Below, in pieces: positions 1 to 14,097 of a stretch of DNA of 64,000 nucleotides. The stretch lies in assembly GCF_904849725.1 (NCBI RefSeq), contig NC_058521.1:434266676-434330675 (forward strand). Direction: 5' to 3'. This stretch comes from Hordeum vulgare subsp. vulgare. Its lineage: Eukaryota > Streptophyta > Magnoliopsida > Poales > Poaceae. Numbering within the stretch: the first letter of the stretch is position 1; the number at the start of each line of letters is the position of its first letter. The notes under the pieces were generated by a model. That model worked only from the letters and a program-made list of their open reading frames with translations, did no database searches and had not been told where the DNA came from. The translations under genes were made by a program, and so were the position numbers.

Positions 1-240
1 ATATTTGTCACCGAATGGTCATTGGTTTTCATTTGCGACCTTTTTACGACCAAAAACAGAAGGTCAAACGCTGAGGATCTCTAATGAACTATAACGACCT
101 TTCTGCTGGAATCGTCGTAGAATTTTACGACCAAACAAAATGTGGTTGGTTCTACGACTAATCATTTTGGTCGTTGTTTGTTTGCGCAGGCCACGTCGGA
201 TCCAACGTGGCAATCTGACGTGGCAAAATTTTGACCAAAT
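1..240 (+). repeat. CACTA left subterminal repeat region
   Basis: Short motifs ACGACC, ACGAC and their complements GGTCGT and GTCGTAG recur about ten times (for example near 36, 47, 93, 113, 127, 153 and 169). This matches the right subterminal region at 58940-59188. In CACTA elements such arrays are the binding sites of the TNPA-like accessory protein. The terminal inverted repeat itself is not complete in the window. Confidence 0.7.
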
Positions 241-3598
<3,358 letters not shown>

Positions 3599-3953
3599 TG
3601 ATGACCCACAAGTGTAGGGGATCTATCTTAGTCCTTTCAATAAGTAAGAGTGTGGACCCAACGAGGAGCAGAATGAACTGACAAGTGGTTTTCAGCAAGG
3701 TATTCTCTGCAAGCACTGAAATTGTCGGTAACAGATAGTTGTGTGATAAGATAATTCGTAGCGAGTAGCAAGTATTAATAGTAAGAAAGGTGTAGCAAGA
3801 TGGCTCAATCCCTTTTGTAGCAAGGGACAAGCATGGACAGACTCTTATACGAGGTAAAGCAATCCCGAGGACACATCGGAATTTCTGTCAAGCTAGTTTT
3901 CATCATGTTCATATGATTCGCGTTCGCTACTTTGATAGTTTGATATGTGGGTG
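3599..3953 (-). repeat. Element A 3' LTR, piece 1 (the LTR's 3' end)
   Basis: Plus-strand sequence starting TGATGACCCACAAGTG matches the start of the right LTR at 40298. It runs collinearly until 3953, where element B begins. About 106 bp present in the right LTR (roughly 40650-40755) is missing between this piece and the next one at 13745, so B's arrival or later repair deleted part of the LTR. Confidence 0.9.
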
Positions 3954-4186
3954 TGATATGTCTCCATAGTATCTACTTTTCCAAACTCTTTTGCCCTTGT
4001 TTTGGACTCTAATTTGCATGATTTGAATGGAAGTAACCCGGACTGACGCTGTTTTCAGCAGAATTGCCATGGTGTTGTTTTTGTGCAGAAATGAAACTTC
4101 TTGGAACGTCCTGAAAATTTACGGAGAATTTTTTTGGAAAATATGAAAAATACCTGCGCAAAGATCCACCGGAGGGGATGGGCCAG

Positions 4187-4286
4187 TGGGCCACAAGGCC
4201 TGTTCCCGCGGCCACCCCCCTGGCCGCGGCATCCAAGCTTGTGGGGCCCACGTGGCTCTGCCGCCCCCAAACTCAGCTCTATAAAT
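4187..4286 (+). promoter_or_regulatory. Core promoter of element B 5' LTR: GC hairpin plus TATA box
   Basis: TGGGCCACAAGG (4187-4198) can pair with CTTGTGGGGCCCA (4238-4250), and an inner stem CCGCGGCCA/TGGCCGCGG lies between them. CTATAAAT follows at 4279-4286. The 3' LTR has the same arrangement (12489-12553, TATA at 12582-12589). TATA position and LTR logic suggest transcription starts about 30 bp downstream, placing the hairpin in U3. Confidence 0.65.
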
Positions 4287-5080
4287 TCACTTTCGCCCAG
4301 AAAAAGATCAGAAGAGAAGATTTCATCGCGTTTGCAATACGGAGGTGCCGCCACATCCTGTTCTTCATCTGGAGGACAGATCGGGAGTCCGTTTTGGGCT
4401 CCGGAGAGGGGAAATCGTCGCCATCTTCATCATCAACCTTCTTCCCTCTCCAATTCCATGAAGCTCTTCATCGTTCGTGAGTAATCTATTCGTAGGCTCG
4501 CTGGGCGGTGATGAGTAGGATGAGATCTATCATGTAATCGAGTTAGTTTTGACGGGGATTGATCCCTAGTATCCACTATGTTCTGAGATTGATGTTGCTA
4601 CTACTTTGCCATGCTTAATGCTTGTCACTAGGGCCCGAGTGCCATGATTTCAGATCTGAAATTATTATGTTGTCACCAATATATGTGTGTCTTAGATCCG
4701 ATCTTGCAAGTTGTAGTTACCTACTATGTGTTATGACCCGGCAACCCCGGAGTGACAATAACCGGAACCACTCCCAGTGATGACCGTAGTTTGAGGAGTT
4801 CATGTGTTCACCAAGTGCTAATGCGTTGTTCCGGTTCTTTATTAAAAGGAGAACCTTAATATTCCGTAGTATCCTTTTGGACCCCGCTGCCACGGGAGGG
4901 ATGGACAATAGATGTCATGCAAGTTCTTTCCCTAAGCACGTATGACTACACATGGAATGCATGCCTACATCACATTGACGAACGAGAGCTACCCACATAT
5001 CTCTCCGTGTTATAATGGTTGCATGATGAATGCCATCCAAACGAATCACCGACCCATTGCCTACGAGTTTGTCCCACTTC

Positions 5081-5250
5081 TGCTGTCACCTGTTTTGCTC
5101 TGCTGCTACTGCTGTTACTATGGTTGCTACTTGCTATTGCTGTTACTTGCTATTGTTGCTTGCTACTGTTGCTACTTGCTACTGCTGTCACTACTGCTGT
5201 TCCTTGCCACTGCTGTTACTCGTTACACTGCTGCTACCTGCTACAATACT
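5081..5250 (+). repeat. Degenerate TTGCTAC/TGTTACT microsatellite in element B LTR
   Basis: About 170 bp made almost entirely of CTGCTAC, TTGCTAC and CTGTTAC hexamer-like units. It is repeated at about 13380-13545 in the 3' LTR with a different number and arrangement of units. Leucine-rich open frames across it are a by-product of the repeat. Confidence 0.8.
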
Positions 5251-5644
5251 GGTTCGCTCGGCGTTGACGGGAAAAGACTATTTCGGTCTACGGGCAACTT
5301 CTGGCGCCATTGATACGACAGTTAGGAATAGTATGCCGTCAACAGATCGTTTCTGACACTGTTGTTATCCTCCTACGTTGATGCTGATACTTTGCTTGCA
5401 AATACTAATCTTTCTGGTGTGGTTGAATCTGACACATTCAGCAGCTAATACTCGAGAGTATCCTCTCACTTCCTGTCTGGCGAATCAACAAATTTGGGTC
5501 GAATACTCTACCCTCGAAAACTACCGCGAACCCACGCGTTTGTGGGCCATTGCAAGACAATTGCTAATTGTTGAGCAACTGAGAGCAGTTCTGGCTCTGT
5601 TGTTGCGAAGGCATCAAGTCACGGACACGTCAACAACATTCTTC

Positions 5645-5701
5645 TAGTGTCGTTGCCGGGGACTATCGTTAGTAGCATTTTTCTAGCGCCGTTGCCGGGG
5701 A
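5645..5701 (+). other. Tandem tRNA-Asp primer binding sites of element B
   Basis: Two 18-mers, TAGTGTCGTTGCCGGGGA (5645-5662) and TAGCGCCGTTGCCGGGGA (5684-5701), both resemble the complement of the plant tRNA-Asp 3' end (TGGCGCCGTTGCCGGGGA). The second differs at one base and the first at three, so the second is the likelier working site. They lie 39 bp apart, about 29 and 68 bp after the LTR end. Confidence 0.75.
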
Positions 5702-5751
5702 GGTATTGCTATATTCTCTTAGTCACTTGGGATTTATATCTGCTGATCACT

Positions 5752-7382
5752 ATGAAGAATCTAAAAGATCCAAAAACCAAAGTCTTGCCCTCAACCACGA
5801 GGGGAGGTAAGGAACTGCCATCTAGCTCTGCACTTGATTCACCTTCAGTAATGAGTAAGTTTGCGACATCACCTCGTGCTAGAAATCTTGATATGTCGCC
5901 TGTGCTTGATGATGCTTATGATGCTACTATGCTTGATGCTATGCCTAATACTGCTTTCCCTGATACTGGTAGAGATGCTATGCCTGATACTGGTAGAGAT
6001 GCTATGCCTGATACTGGTAGAGATGCTATGCCTGATACTGCGTTTCCTGATGATGCTAGAGATGCTATTTTGCCTGTTGATGCTATGCTTGATACTGCTA
6101 GAGATACTACTTTGCCTGATGTGCCACTAGGGGTGTTCCTTGATGCTCATATTGCTAGAGTTATGGCCAATGCTCGTGATGCTTTTGAAACTGCCGATAC
6201 TATTGAGATAGAACCTGCTTTTGCTCCTACTAGATATAGCTCTCCTAGATATGAATTGCCTGATATACCTAACGGTTACGTTATGGAGGGAGAGATAGCT
6301 GAGGATTTTCTTGCGTGTAAGGATGCATATGACGCTGAGAAATTACTTCTCAAGTGGAAGGAAAAATCTCTGAAAGCTAGGATGAAATACGACCCGAAGT
6401 TTGCCACTTCACCTATCTTTATCACCGATAAGGATTATGAATTCTTTGTCGATCCTGAGATAATCTCTCTAGTCGAATCTGATCCTTTCCATGGTTATGA
6501 ATCTGAGAAGGTCGTAGCCCATCTTACCAAACTACTTGATATAGCCACCCTCTTCACGAGTGAGGAGAAGATCCGCCACTACTATATCCCTAAGCTGTTT
6601 CCTTTCTTTCTGAAGGATGACGTTAAGCCTGGTTCACTTCTCTTGCTCCTGGATGTGTGAGTAGTCCCAAGGATATGGTCTATTACTTGTGTGAGAAATA
6701 TTTCCCAGCCCATAAGAAGCAAGCTGCCTTGCAGGAAATATACAAATTTGCTCAACTCAAAGAAGAGAGTCTCCCACAAGCTTGGGGGAGGCTCGTCCAG
6801 CTACAGAATGCTTTGCCTGATCACCCTCTGAAGAAGAACGAGATACTTGATATCTTCTATAACGGACTTACCGATGCCTCTAAAGACCACCTAGATAGTT
6901 GTGTCGGTTGTGTTTTTAGGGAACGAACTATAGAACAAGCTGAGACTCTACTGAATAACATCTTGATCAATGATAATGCTTGGACTATTCTCGAACCACC
7001 TCCTAAGCCAACTCCGAAAAAAAGAGGTATTCCATTCCTCAGTCCCAAAGATATGCAAGAAGCCAAGAAATCTATGCAAGAGAAATGCATTAGATCTGAA
7101 GATGTCAAAAATCTACCACCTATCGAAGAGATCCATGGTCTCGGTAACCCGACACAGGTAGTAGAAGTAAATTCTCTGCGTAGGTTTGATGAGAGTGATA
7201 TTCCTTTTGATAAACCTGCTAGCCTATGCTTTGATGAATTTGACAACTTTGTTGCCAAACAACAGAGTTTCAATGATTATGTTAGCAGACATTTGGAAAA
7301 AAGTACTTGTATGCTTAGTCATTTAATTGCTTGTGTAGACAAAAATGTCAATGATTACTACTCAGGTAGAACAAGTACTTAA
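5752..7382 (+). pseudogene. gag: Element B gag (frameshifted)
   Basis: The reading frame starts at the ATG at 5752 after the primer sites. Its N-terminal part is acidic and repetitive, with three consecutive copies of the octapeptide DAMPDTGR, followed by a region ending near 6660. A frameshift there leads into the conserved retrotransposon gag (capsid) domain at about 6660-6970, recognisable by KYFPAHKKQAALQEIYKF, then LKEESLPQAWGRL and FYNGL. The capsid packages the element RNA. A further frameshift near 7350 and a TGA around 7425 break the original fusion with protease. It is decayed, but the domain order is clear. Confidence 0.85.
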
Positions 7383-8661
7383 AGCTCAGAATGACTTGCT
7401 CAATGAATTAAATGACAACTCTGTCTGAGTCGTTACTAGAGGGGGCAAAATGACTCAGGAACCTTTGTATCCTGAAGATCATCCAAAGAGAATTGATAAA
7501 GATTCTCAAGGAATTAATGCTGATACACCCGGTCATCCTAAGGAGAAGAAGAAGGATTATAGAAACATGCATGTTGGTTCACCAAATACTGTCACACCTA
7601 AAGAACCAAATGATATTTCTGCGTGTGATGCAAAAACACAATCTCGTGATGAACATGAACCTGGTGACAATATGGACAGTGATGTTCATAATGATGCTAG
7701 ACCTAGCAATGATAAGTATGTGGAGATTGAACCTACGGTTAATCCTGATAACCCACAACTTAAGAGATACGATAAGAATGACTTCACTGCTAGGAAGCAT
7801 GGTAAAGAAAGAGAGCCATGGGTTCAGAGACCTATGCCCTTTCCTCCTAAGCCATCCAAGAAAAAGGATGATGATGATTTTGAGCGCTTTATTGAAATTA
7901 TAAGACCCGTCTTTCTGCACATGCGGTTAGTTGATATGCTCAAAATGTCTCCGTATGCCAATTACATGAAAGATATCGTGACCAATAAACGGAAGATACC
8001 AGATCTTGAGATCTCCACCATGCTTGCCAATTACACTTTCAAAGGTGGAACTCCTAAGAAACTTGGTGATCCCGGAGTGCCCACTATACCTTGCTCCATT
8101 AAAGGAAACTACGTAAGAACTGCCTTATGTGACCTTGGAGCCGGAGTTAGTGTTATGCCTCTCTCTCTTTATCATAGACTTGAACTGGATAAGTTGACAC
8201 CCACTGAAATTTCTCTGCAAATGGCTGACAAATCAACTGCTTTCCCTGTTGGCATTTGCGAGGATGTGCCTGTTGTGGTTGCTAACACCACTATCTTAAC
8301 AGACTTTGTTATCTTGGATATTCCTGAGGACGATGCTATGGCTGTCATCCTCGGAAGGCCCTTTTTAAACACTGCAGGGGCTGTTATAGGTTGCAACAAT
8401 GGCAATGTCACTTTCCATGTCAACGGTAATGAGCATACCATGCACTTTCCGAAGAAACGATATCAAGTGCATTGCATCAATGCTATCGAAAAAAATTCAT
8501 CGATTGTTATTGGGAGCTTTGAATGCCCTATTCCTCGTGTCAAGATGAAGTATGATTTGCTTGTTAGGGAGATTCATATCCCCATTGAGGTGACTTACTG
8601 GCTATTCGAAAATTCTCCGTTCTCCCTTGCGATTCGAGAAAGTTTTGTCATAAGGATTTGA
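7383..8661 (+). pseudogene. Element B retropepsin-like protease region of gag-protease polyprotein
   Basis: An open frame from the ATG at 7450 encodes a charged linker, then an aspartic protease domain with ALCDLGAGVSVMPLSLY (active-site motif D-L-G-A in place of the usual D-S/T-G-A) and the flap/C-terminal element AVILGRPFLNTAGAVI. This family cleaves the gag polyprotein. The frame was probably continuous with gag: between 7383 and 7449 the sequence reads on in one frame except for a TGA at a place where related elements probably have Arg (CGA). After the protease the frame ends at 8661 with no reverse transcriptase, which marks B as non-autonomous. Confidence 0.8.
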
Positions 8662-9381
8662 TCAACCCCCTTGACGGATTTCTTTCGATGACCATGAAAT
8701 GGATGAATCAAAGAGTCACATACCTCTGTTTTAAGCTTTCACTTTCTGTTGCTTAGAAGAAAAATGATAGGTTTAGTTTAGTTCTTCCTGTTTTCTGTTT
8801 TAGCGTTCCGGAGAAAAATACCCCGAAAATAAAAGTTCTCCGATGGTCCTGAAAATCTAGTATGATTTTTTCTGGAATATTTGAAAAATACTGGGACTAA
8901 GAGCTGGCGTGGGGGCCACCCCAGTGGGCCACAAGCCGTGTCACCACGGCCACCCCCTTGCTGCAGCAAGCAAGCTTGTGGGGCACATAGGGGCCCCCTC
9001 CACTCACTCCAGCTCCCATCCTCTTCTTCTTCCTCCAGAAAAAATTGTTTGGCAGCTCAAACCTGTGTTCTTGCTCATTTGGCTGTGATTTTCAATCTCC
9101 TTGCTCAAAGCACCATTCTCCGAACCGTTTTGGGGAAATTACTCCTTGGTAAGTGACTCCTCCATTAGTCCAAATAGTTTTTACTCTAGTGCTTTATCCT
9201 TCGCGTATTCTTGCTACCTTGGTGACCCTATTCTTGAGCTTGAAATGTTGATTTTAGCTGGTCCCAAGTAGTTTTAGCGCGTGATACGATCTCTAGGCAC
9301 TAGTAGGAGTAGTTGCTACAAGGTGTGGTTGGTCTTTATTCACTTTTCTCTTGAACTTCAAAATTTCAGCAAAGAGAAATT
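8662..9381 (+). promoter_or_regulatory. Internal LTR-like promoter module and probable leader intron of element B
   Basis: From about 8780 the sequence resembles the upstream half of B's own LTR: GTCCTGAAAAT, a T-rich run, GGAATATTTGAAAAATAC, then GTGGGCCACAAGCC and AAGCTTGTGGGGC, the same outer arms as the LTR hairpin (8924-8984). A splice-donor consensus GTAAGT occurs at 9149-9154 and TTTCAG at 9364-9369, 12 bp before the ATG of the ATHILA-like ORF at 9382. I infer a second transcription unit with a 5' leader intron of about 221 bp. No clear TATA box is visible in this copy. Confidence 0.5.
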
Positions 9382-10406
9382 ATGTTCAGGAGGAAGTTTC
9401 ATGGTGGTTCCTCAAGTAAGAAGGGTCCCCGTATTTCTATTCGAGAGCCCGATCCTTACCAACTAAGGGACTCACCGGTACAACCATGTGAATGGCCTTC
9501 CGATGAGTTCATGATCGAAGCAGGCTTCAAGGATGAGTTTGATACACTTGTCCGCAATGCCGGGTTAGAAGAATTACTCTCAGATAAATGTGAACAGTAT
9601 GCTATGCTCACTGCCTCTTTCGTGCGTAGATTTAAATTTTCAGTTGGCCGTGACTCATCCATACTATTTGATTTGTATGATAAATCCTATGCCATGGATT
9701 TGTAGGATTTCAATAGGATTTGCAAAATACCCGATGGGGGTAATCTTAAAGATCCTGCTAAATCTTCGGTTAGAGATTTTTTTTCTCTAGTATATCTGTT
9801 GGAGAAACTAGAGACATCACACAAGATACCATAGGAAGCATTCATTTCCCTGCCTTGCACTACTTTGCCCTCTTCATAGGTAGATGCATTAACGCTAAGG
9901 TTGAACATTGTCACCTATGCGCATCCGACCTTAGTATCCTTAAGAGCACAGTTACGGGTGACAAAAGCTTCAACATGGGAGCTATTATAACAAGGAGGCT
10001 GAATAAGAACGCTATTGAGGGAGATTTCTTTAGCAGCATCTATGCCACTCGCATAGCAAATTTTCTTGGAGTACCCATCCGCGCAGGAGATCCCCCGCTC
10101 CATACAGCTTTCCTTGACCGCGTCGCTTTGACACGCTCCCAGCTTCTTGAGAGGGATGATGAATCCCTCCTATACCGATTGATATTTAACCAGCAGCGTG
10201 TCTTCCATATTACCCTTCCTCCTCCTGCTTTCTTTGAATTTCAGCTAAAACGGGGATACTACATAACCTTAGGAGAGGCAGAGGAGTATGAGAGGGAGGC
10301 GACGACTCCTCGTCTGCGTGAGGCAGCTATTCAGGCAGTGGCTGCAGCGCTCCTGTATAACCCCGATTATGATTTTGGATTTCGCCAGGACCGTCCTTGG
10401 GAGTAG
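9382..10406 (+). pseudogene. ATHILA ORF-1-like additional ORF of element B
   Basis: The frame starts at the ATG at 9382 (MFRRKFHGGSSSKKGP). It contains DKCEQYAMLTASFVRRFKF and LFDLYDKSYAMDL, a stop near 9703, and after another break MHYFALFIGRCINAK and ANFLGVPIRAGDPP up to 10406. These are features of the ATHILA ORF-1 family, found downstream of pol in Athila-type Gypsy elements where an env-like gene would sit. Its biochemical role is unknown. The reading frame is interrupted by at least one stop and one frameshift. Position after gag-protease and the acceptor at 9369 suggest expression from a separate or spliced RNA. Confidence 0.8.
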
Positions 10407-11334
10407 ACCAAGCTAGGCCAAAATCCTAAGCTTGGGGGGGTACGTGTTCTCACCGACCTTACATTCATGCTTATGCTTTTACTTTGTTCGTCGGTGTTCA
10501 CACTTTGCCATTGTATTATCCATGCTAGTTTATTTTCGTTTTCTTGTTTTGTGTCCTTTTGAGAAAACCCTAAAAGATTTTCCTTTCTTCTTTTTGCTTG
10601 TTGGGAGCTTTCCCGTGTAAATAGTTTTCTTTTTCTTTGGGTCAAGGTAGAAGATATTGGTTACAATGTTTAGTGGCTCTTGCATGCATACCTGTTTAGC
10701 TTTCAAGGAGCCATATTACTTTGTCTTCTCCTTTGTGTTTGCCTGCAGATTCAGCTTAGTCCAATGCACGAGCACTCTTATTATTGTTCACATCGTTCGA
10801 TCGTGCAAATGAAAGGCAATAATGATGATATATGATGAAGTGACTCAGATTGGAAAAGCTGGTATGAACTCTATCTATTTTGTTTTTGTAAATATGACTA
10901 GCTTGTCGTTCCAGATTCAGCTTTGTTGTGAGAGAACCATGTTTGCAATGACAACTTAGAGATCATAGTTTCTGATGCCATGCTTATTTAGCTAGGAGCT
11001 TATAATGGTTTGTCTTGAATGCCAACATAGATTTTGAGATGACTATGATGTAGTATGATAGGATGGTATCCTCCTTTGAATGATTCAAGTGGCTTGACTT
11101 GGCGCATGTTCATGCATGTAGTTGAAACAAAATCAACATAGCCTCTATGACGTTCGTGTTCATGGTGATTTATATCCTGTTCATGCTTGCATTCCATGTT
11201 AGTCAAAATCATTGCATCTTGATGACTGTTGTCGCTCTCTAGTTGGTCGCTTCCCAGTCTTTTGCTAGCCTTCACTTGTACTAAGCGGAATACTGCTTGT
11301 GCATCCACTTCCATAAACCCAAAACTTTTTCCAT

Positions 11335-11358
11335 GAGAGTCCACCATACCTACCTATG
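11335..11358 (+). other. Conserved non-coding motif 1, element B copy
   Basis: The core CCACCATACCTACCTA occurs at the matching place in C (30151-30174, one change in the core) and on the minus strand in A (34019-34042) and D (21449-21464). In B, C and A it is preceded by a GAGAGT or GAGAGTG sequence and lies between the additional ORF and the 3' LTR. Reading frames around it differ, so it is not a shared peptide. Confidence 0.6.
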
Positions 11359-11830
11359 TGCGGTATTTACCTGCCGTTCCAAGTAAATTTGCATGTGCCA
11401 TTCTCTAAACCTTCAAGAAATAATCTGTTTTGCATGCCCGAACCGCTCATGTGGTGACAGGGGGCTATTGGTATATTCCATGTTAGGCGTGTTATCCTCG
11501 ACATGTGTTTATTCACTGTCATTCATGAGAAAGGGGCCAGTAATTGGAATGCCCAGTTCCACGCTTAAATCGATAACATAATTGTAAAACAAGACTCCCC
11601 CCGGATTGATATTAGTATGGACGGTACCCGAGGATTCGGCTAGCCGTGGAGTGTGATTGATTGGTGGTGGGGGAGTTAAAACTTTACTTTCTGTTTGGGA
11701 AATGCCTATAGCATGAGTAGCGTGGAAGATATTGAGAACTCTTGGTCATTGCGTTGACAATGAAAGCATGCCACCCAAAATTATTATCCCTGTTTTCAAA
11801 GCTTGAGCTCTGGCACCTCTGCAAATCAAT

Positions 11831-11849
11831 GCTTCCCTCTGCGAAGGGC
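11831..11849 (+). other. Conserved non-coding motif 2, element B copy
   Basis: GCTTCCCTCTGCGAAGGGC is identical in C (30410-30428) and present on the minus strand in A (33765-33783). CCCT and AGGG at its ends can pair to form a short hairpin. A GAGTCAT follows some 30-60 bp later in all three. Confidence 0.6.
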
Positions 11850-12343
11850 ATGTCTATTTATTTTCCTGTTGAGTCATCCTCTTCTTATATAAGAACCAAT
11901 TAGAGAGCACCTCTGTCATTTTTATGCTTTGCTTTTGATTTATATTAAGTATGACTATGACTGGATCTTCGTTGCTATGAATTACAATGTTTAGTCAGCC
12001 CTTGATCTTTGAAAGTGCTCTGCATTTATGTTTTGCGGTCTCAGAAAGAGCTAGCGAGATACCACCTACTCATATTGCTTCATGCTTGTTTTGATTGAAT
12101 TATTGGTATCTGAAAATCATTATTATTTGCTCGCTAGCTGATTATGCCATTGATATTAGTTTACCGTGAGACCTTTGTGTCACTTGCTTATGTGGTTAAC
12201 TTGTGATCTTGCTGAAATTCTGGTTATGAGTTAGACATAGTTGCAACAACAAGATCAAACAGAGTTTGTCAAAGTATTTATTTCTCTTTCAGTTTGTCAA
12301 CTCAGTTGCTTAAGGACAAGCAAGGTTTTAAGCTTGGGGACTT

Positions 12344-13744
12344 TGATACGTCTCCATCGTATCTACTTTTCCAAACTCTTTTGCCCTTGTTTTGGACTCT
12401 AATTTGCATTACTTGAATGGAACTAACCCGGACTGACGCTGTTTTCACCAAAATACCTGCGCAAAGATCCTCCAGAGGGGATGGGCCAGTGGGCCACAAG
12501 CCATGTTGCCGCGGCCACCCCCCTCGCCACGGCAACCAAGCTTGTGGGTCCCACATGGCTCTGCCGCCCCCAAACTCAGCTCTATAAATTCACTTTCGCC
12601 TAGAAAAAAATCAGAAGAGAATATTTCGTCGGTTTGCGATACGGAGGCGCCGCCACATCTTGTTCTTCATCTGGAGGACAGATCTGGAGTCTGTGTTGGG
12701 CTTCGGAGAGGGGAAATCATCGCCATCGTCATCATCAACCTTCTTCCCTCTCCAATTCCATGAAGCTCTTCATCGTTCGTGAGTAATCTATTCGTAGGCT
12801 CGCTGGGCGGTGATGAGTAGGATGAGATCTACCATGTAATCGAGTTAGTTTTGACGGGGATTGATCCCTAGTATCCACTATGTTCTGAGATTGATGTTTC
12901 TATTACTTTGCCGTGCTTAATGCTTGTCACTAGGACCCAAGTGCCATGATTTCAAATCTGAAATTATTATGTTGTCACCAATATATGTGTGTTTTAGATC
13001 TGATCTTGCAAGTTGTAGTTACCTACTATGTGTTATGACCACGCAACCCCGGAGTGACAATAACCGGAACCACTCCCGGTGATGACCATAGTTTGAGGAG
13101 TTCATGTGTTCACCAAGTGCTAATGCGTTGTTCCGGTTCTTTATTAAATGGAGAACCTTAATATCCCATAGTAACCTTTTGGACCCCGCTGCCATGGGAG
13201 GGATGGACAATAGATGTCATGCAAGTTCTTTTCCCTAAGCATGTATGACTACACACGGAATGCATGCCTACATCACATTGACGAATTGGAGCTAGCCACA
13301 TATCTCTCCGTGTTATAACTGTTGCATGATGAATGTCATCCAAACGAATCACCGACCCATTGCCTACGAGTTTGTCCCACTGCTGCTGTCACTTGTTTTG
13401 CTCTGTTGCTACTGTTGTTACTACTGTTGCTAGTTGCTACTGTTGTTACTTGCTACTGTTGCTTGCTATTGTTGCTACTTGCTACTGATGTCACTATTGT
13501 TGTTCCTTGCCACGGCTGTTACACGTTACACTGCTGCTACCTGCTACAATACTGGTTCGCTCGGCGTTGACGAGAAAAGACTATTTCCGTCTACGGGCAA
13601 CTTCTGGCGCCATTGATACGACAGTTAGGAATAGTCTGCCGTCAACTGATCGTTTTTGACACCATTGTTATCATCCTACTTTGCTGCTGATACTTTGCTT
13701 GCAGATACTAATCTTTTAGGTGTGGTTGAATCTGACACATTCAG
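12344..13744 (+). repeat. Element B 3' LTR, truncated
   Basis: It starts TGATACGTCTCC directly after the polypurine tract and matches the 5' LTR up to CACATTCAG (ending 13744), where the last 175 bp are lost and element A's LTR resumes. An internal gap of about 88 bp near 12450 removes sequence present at about 4055-4140. The hairpin (12489-12553), TATA box (12582-12589) and microsatellite are retained. Confidence 0.88.
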
Positions 13745-14097
13745 ATACTAACCATAGCATAAAACTAGTGGATCCAAATCAGCCCCTTATGAAGCAACGC
13801 ATAAACTAGGGTTTAAGCTTCTGTCACTCTAGCAACCCATCATCTACTTATTACTTCCCAATGCCTTCCTCTAGGCCCAAATAATGGTGAATTGTTATGT
13901 AGTTGACGTTCACATAACACCATTAGAGGAAAGACAACATACAACGCGTCAAAATATCGAACGAATACCAAATTCACATGACTACTTATAGCAAGACTTA
14001 TCACATGTCCTCGGGAACAAAAGTGACTACTCACAATGCATAATTATGTCCATGATCAGAGAGGTATTGAATAGCATTAAGGATCTGAACATATGAT
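13745..14097 (-). repeat. Element A 3' LTR, piece 2
   Basis: The sequence around ACTAACCATAGCATAAAACTAG matches the right LTR of A from about 40755 and continues to GAACATATGAT. The last five bases, ATGAT (14093-14097), are the left TSD copy of element C. Collinear with 40755-41104. Confidence 0.9.

Larger units (their letters stand above)
3954..5616 (+). repeat. Element B 5' LTR
   Basis: It begins TGATATGTCTCC and is taken to end at GCATCA (5611-5616), just before the primer-site region. It contains a GC-rich hairpin followed by a TATA box (4187-4286) and a degenerate TGCTAC/TGTTAC microsatellite (about 5081-5250). About 88 bp present here (around 4055-4140) is absent from the 3' LTR, as are the last 175 bp. 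Confidence 0.85.
10407..12343 (+). other. 3' non-coding spacer of element B, with internal and terminal polypurine tracts
   Basis: No coding sequence was recognised. It opens with AAGCTTGGGGGGG (10428-10440), a polypurine tract copy just after the ORF, and closes with AAGCTTGGGGACTT (12330-12343), the tract that primes plus-strand DNA at the 3' LTR. Between them are two short motifs also found in elements A and C: one at 11335-11358 (core CCACCATACCTACCTA) and GCTTCCCTCTGCGAAGGGC at 11831-11849. Confidence 0.75.
3954..13744 (+). mobile_element. Element B: non-autonomous Athila-like Gypsy element (gag-protease plus ATHILA ORF)
   Basis: It starts TGATATGTCTCC at 3954; a second LTR starts TGATACGTCTCC at 12344. 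Between them lie a tandem primer site, a gag-protease reading frame and an ATHILA ORF-1-like gene, but no reverse transcriptase, RNase H or integrase. The 3' LTR stops early at 13744 and no TSD can be seen, so the right junction has suffered a deletion. Mobilisation would have needed proteins from an autonomous relative. Confidence 0.9.

Noticed and set aside
4101..4484. Open frames of 100-127 codons in B's LTR
   Set aside because: Chance frames in GC-rich U3/R sequence; no homology signal and not conserved in the 3' LTR.
5019..5356. Overlapping leucine/cysteine/tyrosine-rich open frames
   Set aside because: They are translations of the TGCTAC/TGTTAC microsatellite in B's LTR, open in all three frames.
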